Below are positions 6,013-12,326 of a stretch of 12,863 nt of DNA, piece by piece. The position numbers and the translations under genes were made by a program. The notes below the pieces were generated by a model. That model saw only the letters and a program-made list of their open reading frames with translations, did no database searches and had not been told where the DNA came from. Numbering within the stretch: position 1 is the first letter of the stretch; each line of letters opens with the position of its first letter. The stretch is taken from NCBI GenBank assembly GCA_013297545.1, contig JAAFHH010000039.1:1-12863 (forward strand), written 5' to 3'. This stretch comes from Alphaproteobacteria bacterium. Lineage in GTDB: Bacteria; Pseudomonadota; Alphaproteobacteria; Elsterales; Elsteraceae.

Positions 6013-7014
6013 ATGCCCTTCGATCCGACAGTCGCGCCCACGCTTGACGATATCCGCGCCGCCGCAGCACGCCTCGCACCCGTGGCGGTGCGCACGCCGG
6101 TGCTCACGTCGCCCGTGCTCGACCAGCGCATCGGCGGCCGCTTGCTGGTGAAGGCAGAGCCGTTGCAGCGCTCCGGCTCGTTCAAGTTCCGCGGTGCCTA
6201 CAACCGCGTGGCTTTGATCCCAGAGCAGGATCGTGCGCGCGGTGTCGTCGCGTTCTCCTCCGGCAACCACGCCCAAGGGGTGGCGGCAGCCGCGCAGATT
6301 TTCGGCGTCCCGGCCGTGATCATCATGCCGGCTGACGCGCCGGCGCTGAAGATCAACAACACCCGCAGCTATGGCGCTGAGGTCATTCTCTACGACCGCG
6401 CGACCAAAGACCCGACCCAGACGCGCGAGGCGATTGGCCAGCGCATCTCGGCCGAGCGCGGCATGACCTTGGTGCGGCCCTACGATGATGCCGGCGTGAT
6501 CGCGGGCCAGGGTACGTCCGGCCTCGAACTGGCAGAAGAGGTGAAGGCCCGCGGGCTGACGCTCGATGCCGTGGTGATCTGTTGTTCTGGCGGTGGGCTG
6601 GCCGCCGGAGTCGCGACCGCGGTGGTCGACGCGTTTCCGGCCTGCGAGGTGTGGACGGCAGAACCCGCCGCCTTTGACGATATGGCGCGCTCGCTCAAAG
6701 GGGGGGTGCGGGTGCGCAACCCAGAACTCACGGGCTCGATCCAAGACGCGTTGATGGCCGTGACACCGGGTGAAATCACCTTCCCGATCCTGACCGCGCG
6801 CCACGCGCAAGGGGCGGCGGTGACGGACGAGGAAGCCAAGGCCGCGATGCGTGATGCGTTCTTCCACCTGAAGCTGGTGTGCGAACCCGGTGGGGCAGCC
6901 GCCCTCGCCGCCGTGCTGTCCGGCCATGTGCCGAGTGCGGGCCGGACCGTCGCGGTGATCGCGTCCGGCGGGAACGTCGATCCCGCGACCTACTGCGCGG
7001 CCATCGCCGGGTAG
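6013..7014 (+). CDS. PLP-dependent threonine/serine dehydratase (fold type II)
   Basis: Deaminates L-threonine to 2-oxobutyrate and/or L-serine to pyruvate. The 333-residue protein has the PLP lysine K58 in SGSFKFRGAYN, the substrate/carboxylate loop SSGNHAQG (82-89), the phosphate-binding glycine loop CSGGGLAAG (191-199), EPGGAAALAA (291-300) and a C-terminal SGGN (318-321). There is no C-terminal ACT regulatory domain, unlike biosynthetic IlvA, so it is a short catabolic-type enzyme not obviously inhibited by isoleucine. Related short enzymes include serine racemase and threo-3-hydroxyaspartate ammonia-lyase, which cannot be excluded by eye. The ATG at 6013 follows AGGA (6001-6004) by 8 nt. 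An ATG at 5965 in the same frame lies inside the glycosylase gene and is rejected. It starts 10 bp after the glycosylase stop, probably in one transcript. Its 3' end overlaps the convergent bactofilin gene by 25 bp. Confidence 0.93.
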   Translation: MPFDPTVAPTLDDIRAAAARLAPVAVRTPVLTSPVLDQRIGGRLLVKAEPLQRSGSFKFRGAYNRVALIPEQDRARGVVAFSSGNHAQGVAAAAQIFGVPAVIIMPADAPALKINNTRSYGAEVILYDRATKDPTQTREAIGQRISAERGMTLVRPYDDAGVIAGQGTSGLELAEEVKARGLTLDAVVICCSGGGLAAGVATAVVDAFPACEVWTAEPAAFDDMARSLKGGVRVRNPELTGSIQDALMAVTPGEITFPILTARHAQGAAVTDEEAKAAMRDAFFHLKLVCEPGGAAALAAVLSGHVPSAGRTVAVIASGGNVDPATYCAAIAG

Positions 7015-7427
7015 CTGGTATCGACCTCTGCCTTCGCATCGGCGCTGATCCGGCGGTACTGGCCTTCAACGTAGGCGCCGGCTTCGATCGCCAGCACTTC
7101 GTGGTGCACGTCGCCAATCATCCGCGCGGTGGACGTCAAGGTGACGGAGCGCGCGCGGATCATGCCGTGGACTTGGCCGCACACGCGCACCTGATCGGCG
7201 ACCACCTCGCCGCGCACGCTTGCTTGTTCGGCGATCACCAGCACTTGGACGGCGATGTCGCCGAGCACCGTGCCGTCGATGTGCACTTCGCCGTTCGATT
7301 GCAGATCGCCCTTCACGGTCATGTCGGCCGCGACGATCGAGGGCATGGAGGCCGCGCGCACGGAGGCTGGCACCATCGAGGTGCTGGCGGCGGGGGTCGG
7401 GGCTTTAGCGGCGGCTTTGCGAAACAT
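6990..7427 (-). CDS. Bactofilin (polymer-forming cytoskeletal protein)
   Basis: Bactofilins self-assemble into nucleotide-independent filaments under the inner membrane and localise cell-wall or polysaccharide enzymes. The 145-residue protein has a basic, Ala/Pro-rich N-terminal tail (1-30) and then a right-handed beta-helix domain (about 31-125). That domain is built of short repeats such as VKGDLQSNGEVHIDGTVLGDI, VRGEVVADQVRVCGQVHG and ARMIGDVHHEVLAIEAGAYVEG, and a short tail follows. No transmembrane segment is visible. A GAGGGTGA sequence just upstream on the minus strand serves the ATG at 7427. The gene starts inside the 3' end of the M23 peptidase gene (23-bp overlap), so the two are very probably co-translated and functionally linked. 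Similar M23-bactofilin pairs control shape and curvature in other bacteria (for example LmdC-BacA in stalked alphaproteobacteria). Confidence 0.94.
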   Translation of the reverse strand: MFRKAAAKAPTPAASTSMVPASVRAASMPSIVAADMTVKGDLQSNGEVHIDGTVLGDIAVQVLVIAEQASVRGEVVADQVRVCGQVHGMIRARSVTLTSTARMIGDVHHEVLAIEAGAYVEGQYRRISADAKAEVDTSYPAMAAQ

Positions 7428-8913
7428 CGGCGATCACCCTCAGAAAGGTGGCGGGGTTGAGGTGGCGACCGTGGTGCAGCACCTCATAGTGCAGGTGCGG
7501 CCCAGTGCTGCGCCCGGTGTTGCCAAGCGTGCCGACCGGTTGGCGCGGGGTGACCCGCTCCCCAGTGCGCACGGAAATTGCGTCGAGATGGGCGTAGCGG
7601 GTGCGGAACCCGTGGCCATGGTCAATCTCGACCAGCCGGCCATAGTCCGCCCGCCATTCCGCGACGACGACCGTACCCGCCGCGGTTGCGACCACCGGCG
7701 CGCCGCGCGGCGCGCCGAGGTCGACGCCTTCGTGCATCGCCGGGCGCCCGTTGAACGGGTCGAGCCGAAACCCAAAGCCCGATTGCACGGAATAGGCCTG
7801 GGTCAGCGGCTGGGCGATTGGCAGGGCGCCCACCAGTTGGCGCAGCACCTCTAAGCGCTCAATGTCGGACTGCACGGCCGCCGCGGTCGGTGCCTGGGCG
7901 GTATCCGCCCGTTCAGACCAGGGCACGAACGGACCGCCGCTGCCGCCGGTGCGCGCGGGGGCTTGGCCCGGTCGGGCTGCGGGGCGCTGCGGGGCCAGGC
8001 GATTGAGATCAAGCCCGGCCGCACCGACGATGCGCTCAACATCCTGGATCGCACCGCGGGCTTGTTCGGTCAGACGGGCGAGTTCGGCGCGCTGCTGGTC
8101 GGCCAAGCGGGTGAGATCACGCTGATAGCCAGCAGCCGCGGCGTCGGCCCGGCGTGCGGCCTCAGCCGCGCGTTCGGTTGCTTGATCGCGTTCGGCCTGC
8201 ACTTGGCGCCGGGCGGCGGTCGTCACGTCCAAGGTGGCCGTGGTCTGGGCCAGTTGGCGATCGAGCTCGCGGGTGCGCTGGGTCGCGGTTGCGAGGTCCG
8301 CTTCCAGCTGCATCTGCCGGCGTTCCAGCGCCTGGCGGGCCTGCGCCGCGCGCTGGCGTTCGGTTTCGGCCGAGATCAAGCGGGAGCGGGTTTGGCCAAG
8401 GTCAGCGATCACCGCTTCTTGGCGTTCAGCCATGCTGAACAAGCGGCGCTCGACGGCGACCAGTTGGTCGCGCAGCGCTTGCTCGCGCGCGGCCACACTG
8501 TGGCGGTCAACCTCGGTCATCTCCAAGGTTTCGGTCGTGCTGCGGACTTGATGCTGCAGGCGTTGATTGTCATCGAACGCGGTGACCAGCATGCCGCGAT
8601 AGTCTTCGAGATCGCGGGTGATCGCCTGCATCCGGGCCTGCTGGCCCGCCACTTCGTCAACCAGATCTTGGTAGGCTGAGCGTCCGGCGTCGACGTCAGC
8701 GCGGGCGATTTCGAGTTCTTGGCCGTGCCAGAACAGCAGCGCTGTCGTGATCAGCGCCCAGAGCGCACCCGCGAGCACGACACCCGCCGCACCGGCTTGC
8801 ACCCGGGTCGAGACCCGAAAGCCGGCGATACGGTCGCCCTCGCGGACCATGATCTGGCGGTCCGGGAACCAGCGCTTCAGACGTGCGGCCACGCCCGCGA
8901 TCACGCCGCGCAC
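7405..8913 (-). CDS. Membrane-anchored M23 family peptidase (murein DD-endopeptidase type) with coiled coil
   Basis: Predicted LytM-type zinc endopeptidase that cuts peptidoglycan cross-links in the periplasm. The 502 residues comprise a cytoplasmic N-terminus (1-38) with a WFPDRQIMVRE segment, one transmembrane helix (about 39-62), a long coiled coil rich in Gln, Arg, Glu and Ala (about 65-300), a Pro/Ala linker (about 305-345) and the M23 domain (about 375-490). Zinc and catalytic residues are complete: H394 and D398 in HEGVDLG, H442 in RYAHL, and H473/H475 in GPHLHYEV. The enzyme is therefore likely active, not a degenerate EnvC-like activator. The start is GTG at 8913, right after an in-frame TGA; in-frame GTGs at 8904 and 8892 and an ATG at 8850 are alternatives. 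The Shine-Dalgarno is weak for all, so the first few residues are uncertain. The short cytoplasmic tail could contact the bactofilin encoded next. Confidence 0.93.
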   Translation of the reverse strand: MRGVIAGVAARLKRWFPDRQIMVREGDRIAGFRVSTRVQAGAAGVVLAGALWALITTALLFWHGQELEIARADVDAGRSAYQDLVDEVAGQQARMQAITRDLEDYRGMLVTAFDDNQRLQHQVRSTTETLEMTEVDRHSVAAREQALRDQLVAVERRLFSMAERQEAVIADLGQTRSRLISAETERQRAAQARQALERRQMQLEADLATATQRTRELDRQLAQTTATLDVTTAARRQVQAERDQATERAAEAARRADAAAAGYQRDLTRLADQQRAELARLTEQARGAIQDVERIVGAAGLDLNRLAPQRPAARPGQAPARTGGSGGPFVPWSERADTAQAPTAAAVQSDIERLEVLRQLVGALPIAQPLTQAYSVQSGFGFRLDPFNGRPAMHEGVDLGAPRGAPVVATAAGTVVVAEWRADYGRLVEIDHGHGFRTRYAHLDAISVRTGERVTPRQPVGTLGNTGRSTGPHLHYEVLHHGRHLNPATFLRVIADVSQSRR

Positions 8914-8998
8914 CCGCTGTCAGTTCGGCCGTTCTTTAGCCCCACCATGCTGCCCCCCGGGGATCAACCGTGGCTCTCTATCTCTTTTGGACTAGGTG

Positions 8999-9015
8999 CG
9001 CAACAGTGTGTTGCG
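8999..9015. promoter_or_regulatory. Inverted repeat in the M23 / membrane-protein divergent region
   Basis: CGCAACA-GTG-TGTTGCG: perfect 7-bp arms with a 3-nt centre, roughly midway in the 211-bp region between divergent genes. No T-run follows on either strand, which argues for a dyad operator over a terminator. A poor promoter-like arrangement (TTGCGC, 17 nt, TAGAGA, minus strand) begins within its left arm, which would suit control of the M23-bactofilin operon. Nothing else recognisable was seen in 8914-9124. Confidence 0.3.
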
Positions 9016-9124
9016 GCTGACACAAAAGCTTCGCCAAGCGGGCCAGCCTTTCGCATCTCGCACATTCCACCAGGGCCAGTGATGCTCTAGGGTCGGCCGC
9101 GACGATGGTGAGCCGAGTTCTGAC

Positions 9125-9526
9125 ATGACCGATGCCGATTGGCGCGACCCGCCGCCGCCGGATTTGCCTGGCCCGATTGCCTGGTGGTTCCGCCGCGGCA
9201 TCGAAGTGCGCTGGGCGGTGACTTTGGCGTACGGCGCCCTGCTGACCGCCCTTGGCTTGACGGTCGGCATTGGGCCGTTTGCCAGCGTGATCGGCACCGT
9301 GGTGATGTTCGGGCTGATCGCGGTTGGCTGGTACGCCATGCTTGCTGCGCGCCGCCAAGCGTGGCGCGACCCGGAGATGGCCGGGTTGTGGGATGTCGTT
9401 GGCTGGTGTGCCGGCGGCATTGCAGCAGTGCTGTTCGGCATCGTGCTCTTGGTGCCGGCGTTGATCGCCGTCATCTTGATGTTGTGGGCGCTGGTCGCCC
9501 TTCCTCTGTGGTTGATCCGCCAATGA
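9125..9526 (+). CDS. Small integral membrane protein, function unknown
   Basis: No family recognised. The 133-residue protein has a Pro/Asp-rich cytoplasmic-looking N-terminus (DPPPPDLPGP), then hydrophobic segments at about 30-48, 52-74 and 92-130. The last is long enough for two helices. Positive charges cluster at RR (23-24) and ARRQAWR (75-81), which by the positive-inside rule suggests these loops are cytoplasmic. The ATG at 9125 has only a distant GGTGAG upstream (12 nt), so translation may be weak. Its TGA overlaps the next gene's ATG (ATGA), so the two are co-translated. High GC third positions support it as a real gene. Confidence 0.75.
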   Translation: MTDADWRDPPPPDLPGPIAWWFRRGIEVRWAVTLAYGALLTALGLTVGIGPFASVIGTVVMFGLIAVGWYAMLAARRQAWRDPEMAGLWDVVGWCAGGIAAVLFGIVLLVPALIAVILMLWALVALPLWLIRQ

Positions 9527-9918
9527 CGACAGCTGATATCGCGACCGCCAATGAGGCACTCTACGTCGCCTTCCGTGCCGGGGACTTCGCGGCGATCGCC
9601 GGCATGTGGGCCGAACGCCTGCCCGTGGTGTGCATCCATCCGGGCTGGGACGCGCTGCTCGATCGGCCGGCGGTGCTGGACAGCTGGCGCGCGATCTTGG
9701 CGAGCGGCGGTACCGACATCCGCTGCGTCAACCCGCGCATTCTGCTCGATGGCGACCGGGCTTGGGTGGTGTGTGAAGAACACCTGCCGCAAGGCGTGCT
9801 GATCGCCACCAACGTGTTCCAGAAGGAAGCCGGGTCCTGGCGCCTAGTGTTTCATCAGGCCGGCCCCCTGCAGCAGCGCTTTGAGCAACCGGAAGCCGAG
9901 CACCACTCGGTGCATTAA
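9523..9918 (+). CDS. NTF2-like / SnoaL-like domain protein
   Basis: Cystatin-like alpha+beta cone-fold protein of 131 residues. Such domains act as small-molecule binding pockets, isomerases or subunits of oligomers; the specific role is unknown. Visible hallmarks are an N-terminal helix with NEALYVAFRAGDFAAIAGMW (10-29), then the CIHPGWDALLDR loop (37-48), SWRAIL (54-59), the strand pair AWVVCEEH (80-87) and TNVFQKEAGSWRLVFHQAG (96-114). The ending matches the 'NVF-x-W-R-hhHH' pattern of the SnoaL_3/DUF4440 group. The ATG at 9523 overlaps the upstream stop by 4 bp. The 3' end overlaps the convergent MFS gene by 4 bp. Pairing with a small membrane protein suggests a shared process but does not reveal it. 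Confidence 0.88.
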   Translation: MTTADIATANEALYVAFRAGDFAAIAGMWAERLPVVCIHPGWDALLDRPAVLDSWRAILASGGTDIRCVNPRILLDGDRAWVVCEEHLPQGVLIATNVFQKEAGSWRLVFHQAGPLQQRFEQPEAEHHSVH

Positions 9919-11099
9919 GCCCGTCTGGCGACCAGCCAGTAGCACGCCGTGCCGACCAGCGCGCCGCCCAGCATCACCATACCGGTCGGCAAGGCGCCAC
10001 CGCCGGTGTGGAGGACGCCAACCAGCTGGGCCGCAAGCCCGCCCAGCAGCATCTGCAGGCAGCCGGCGGCACCCGATGCCGTGCCAGCAGCCGAGGGATC
10101 CACACCACTGACCGCGGCCGCGATCGCATTCGGCTGCAGCATGCCGTTGCCCATCGCGACCAGCATCATCGGCAAAAACAGCGCCGCCATCCCCTCAACG
10201 CCAACCAGGGCAAGCGTGAATACGATCGTGCAGCCAAGCATCGTAAACACCGTACCATAGGCGACCATGCGCGGCGCGCCGATCCGCACAGACAGTCGGT
10301 TCGCCGTCATGTTGCCGATCATGTAGCCGACGGAGATCGCAGCAAACGCCGCGCCATAGACCACCGGCGGATAGCCCAAGTGCTCCACCACCACGTAGGG
10401 CGCACCGGCCAGGAAGGCGAAAAACGCCATGGCACAGCAGCCGGAACAGAGCGCGTAGCCAAGAAACGCCCGGCTTTTCAGCACCCGGGCATAGGCCAGC
10501 GCCAAGCCCGCGACGCCGGGCACCGCCAAGCCCTTCGGCGCGGTTTCCGGCAACATGCGGGCCGATGCCACGAACACGATGGCACCGGCTGCGATCAACA
10601 CATAAAAGCCCGCGCGCCAGCCGAAGGTGCCATCGAGCAGGCCGCCGATGCCGGGGGAAATTGCCGGTGCAATCGCCATCGCTGCGGTCACCAGCCCCAG
10701 TACACTCGCGGCCTCATCGCGCGGCCAGACATCGCGCACGACGGCTCGCGCGACGACCAGGCCAACACAGCCACCAATCGCCTGCAGCACGCGCGCCGCA
10801 ATCAGCGCCTCGATGGTGGGGGCGAGTGCAGCCAGCAAACTGCCAAGGCAATAGAGGCCAAGCCCCCACAGCAACACCGGCCGGCGGCCATATCGATCGG
10901 CGAGCGGCCCGAACACCAGCTGGGCGACTGCCAAACCGAGCAGGTAGAGCGTCAAGGTCAGCTGCACCGTCGCGTAGTCGGTGTTGAACGCGGCGACCAA
11001 CCCCGGCATCGACGGGATGAAGATGTTGAGCGCTGCCGGCCCAATGGCCGAAATCGCAATCAGGATGAGGATCGGCGGACGCGGGGGAGCAAACGACAT
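9915..11099 (-). CDS. MFS drug-resistance transporter, Bcr/CflA type
   Basis: Predicted proton-coupled exporter of small molecules in the inner membrane. The 394 residues fit 12 transmembrane helices. Motif A is GPLADRYGRR at 64-73, between helices 2 and 3. The LQAIGGCVGLVVARAVVRDV stretch (105-124) is characteristic of the Bcr/CflA branch. The antiporter motif C appears as APAISPGIGG (144-153) in helix 5, and FGWRAGFY follows. The relaxed 2-6-6-2 layout is typical, with a short central loop near 190-210. The ATG at 11099 has no strong Shine-Dalgarno. A GC-rich inverted repeat lies in its leader. It is divergent from the epimerase gene (128-bp gap) and convergent with the NTF2-like gene. The substrate cannot be told from sequence; chloramphenicol, bicyclomycin or sulfonamide export are family precedents. 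Confidence 0.92.
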   Translation of the reverse strand: MSFAPPRPPILILIAISAIGPAALNIFIPSMPGLVAAFNTDYATVQLTLTLYLLGLAVAQLVFGPLADRYGRRPVLLWGLGLYCLGSLLAALAPTIEALIAARVLQAIGGCVGLVVARAVVRDVWPRDEAASVLGLVTAAMAIAPAISPGIGGLLDGTFGWRAGFYVLIAAGAIVFVASARMLPETAPKGLAVPGVAGLALAYARVLKSRAFLGYALCSGCCAMAFFAFLAGAPYVVVEHLGYPPVVYGAAFAAISVGYMIGNMTANRLSVRIGAPRMVAYGTVFTMLGCTIVFTLALVGVEGMAALFLPMMLVAMGNGMLQPNAIAAAVSGVDPSAAGTASGAAGCLQMLLGGLAAQLVGVLHTGGGALPTGMVMLGGALVGTACYWLVARRA

Positions 11100-11110
11100 T
11101 GCCCAAGCCT

Positions 11111-11129
11111 AGCGGGAGCAGGTCCCGCT
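11111..11129. promoter_or_regulatory. Inverted repeat in the MFS gene leader
   Basis: AGCGGGA-GCAGG-TCCCGCT has 7-bp perfect arms, 12-30 bp upstream of the MFS ATG. No T-run follows, so it is not a simple terminator. The position suits a repressor operator near the transporter promoter or an RNA stem in its leader, but no adjacent regulator gene is present. Confidence 0.3.
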
Positions 11130-11173
11130 CGGCCACCCGAAATGAGGCGCACCAGCTCTGCTTGGGGGTGCTG

Positions 11174-11200
11174 TTGAACCGGGGGGAGGAGTGCTATAGG
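11174..11200 (+). promoter_or_regulatory. Candidate promoter of the epimerase gene
   Basis: TTGAAC (11174-11179) and TATAGG (11195-11200) are separated by 15 nt, 27 bp before the start codon. Each box matches consensus at 4 of 6 positions. The spacer is short. If real, the leader would be about 20 nt and hold only the GGAGG ribosome site. Confidence 0.35.
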
Positions 11201-11227
11201 GTCGCGCCCGCGTTTGGAGGTTTGCAG

Positions 11228-12292
11228 ATGTCAGTGTGTATCGTCACAGGTTCGGCCGGCTTGATCGGCAGTGAGGCGTCCCGGTTTTTCGCAAGCAAAG
11301 GCTTCGATGTTGTCGGCATCGACAATGATATGCGGCAGGTCTTTTTCGGTGCGGATGCCTCGACCGCCTGGTCAAAAGCAAAGCTGGTCCGGGAAGTGCC
11401 AAACTACACCCACAAAGACATTGATATTCGCGACACTGCGGCCGTGGAAGCACTGTTCACGACCTATGGCAAAGACATCACAGTGGTGCTGCATACTGCG
11501 GCTCAGCCATCGCATGACTGGGCTGCACGCGATCCCTTCACAGACTTTTCCGTCAATGCCAATGGCACGCTAAACATGTTGGAGATGACGCGGCGCCACG
11601 CGCCTGAAGCCGTGTTCATCTTCACCTCCACCAACAAGGTCTATGGTGATCGGCCGAACAGCCTGCCGCTGGTCGAAGAGGCTGAGCGCTGGGAGCTGCG
11701 CAACGATCCCTTTGCCGAGCACGGCATCGACGAGACGATGTCGATCGACAACACATTGCACAGCCTGTTCGGGGCGTCAAAAGTGGCGGCGGATGTGTTG
11801 GTGCAAGAATATGGCCGCTACTTCGGCATGCGCACCGCGTGTTTCCGGGGTGGGTGCTTGACCGGATCTGGCCATTCAGGCACCGAGCTGCATGGCTTCT
11901 TGGCCTATTTGGTGCAGTGCGCGATCAACAGCAAGCCGTACACAGTGTTTGGCTACCACGGCAAGCAAGTGCGGGACAACATTCACTCCTCAGATCTGGT
12001 GAATGCGTTCTGGCACTTTGCCCAAGCTCCCCGGATTGCGGAGGTTTACAATATCGGTGGCGGCCGGCATGCCAACTGTTCCATGCGCGAAGCAATCGCC
12101 ATGTGCGAAGATCTGACTGGCCGTCCAATGCAGTGGAGCTATAACGAAACCAACCGGGTTGGCGACCACATGTGGTGGATCAGTGATATCCGCCGATTCC
12201 AGAGCCACTTCCCGGACTGGAGCTTGCGCTATTCAATCCGCGACATCATCACCGAAATTCACGGCGGTCAGAGCGAACGCTTGGCGAGCTAA
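11228..12292 (+). CDS. NAD-dependent epimerase/dehydratase, extended SDR (CDP-paratose 2-epimerase-like)
   Basis: Predicted nucleotide-sugar modifying enzyme of surface glycan synthesis. The 354 residues start with a Rossmann fold carrying GSAGLIG (8-14), an acidic D32 after strand 2, HTAAQPSHDW (89-98), STNKVYGD (134-141), GKQVRDNIHSSDL (245-257) and YNIGGG (274-279). The STNKVYGD and GKQVRD blocks resemble CDP-paratose/CDP-tyvelose epimerases. The position of the catalytic YxxxK reads F181-GAS-K185: the codon is TTC, so the usual tyrosine is absent though the lysine remains. A strong GGAGG lies 7 nt before the ATG at 11228; an ATG at 11099 would add 43 unrelated residues. GC content is visibly lower than in flanking genes (hand counts of 50-55% on two 60-base lines), as often in glycan loci. 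Substrate unknown. Confidence 0.9.
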   Translation: MSVCIVTGSAGLIGSEASRFFASKGFDVVGIDNDMRQVFFGADASTAWSKAKLVREVPNYTHKDIDIRDTAAVEALFTTYGKDITVVLHTAAQPSHDWAARDPFTDFSVNANGTLNMLEMTRRHAPEAVFIFTSTNKVYGDRPNSLPLVEEAERWELRNDPFAEHGIDETMSIDNTLHSLFGASKVAADVLVQEYGRYFGMRTACFRGGCLTGSGHSGTELHGFLAYLVQCAINSKPYTVFGYHGKQVRDNIHSSDLVNAFWHFAQAPRIAEVYNIGGGRHANCSMREAIAMCEDLTGRPMQWSYNETNRVGDHMWWISDIRRFQSHFPDWSLRYSIRDIITEIHGGQSERLAS

Positions 12293-12299
12293 GGCGCAC

Positions 12300-12326
12300 G
12301 GCGATCCGGGACTATCCCGGATCGCC
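12300..12326. terminator. Hairpin between convergent genes, probable bidirectional terminator
   Basis: GGCGATCCGGGA (12300-12311), loop CTA, TCCCGGATCGCC (12315-12326) is a perfect 12-bp stem (or 11 bp with a 5-nt loop) filling almost all of the gap between the epimerase stop (12292) and the methyltransferase stop (12327). No U-tract follows on either strand, so intrinsic termination may be weak. It may instead protect the 3' ends of the two mRNAs. Confidence 0.6.

Noticed and set aside
5992..6927. Minus-strand 311-codon open frame
   Set aside because: Antisense shadow of the clearly recognised threonine/serine dehydratase; His/Arg-rich translation without a fold.
7963..8679. Plus-strand 238-codon open frame
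   Set aside because: Antisense to the coiled-coil part of the M23 peptidase.
10008..11177. Plus-strand 389-codon open frame
   Set aside because: Antisense to the MFS transporter; its Arg/His/Gln-rich translation is an artefact of GC-rich membrane-protein coding sequence.
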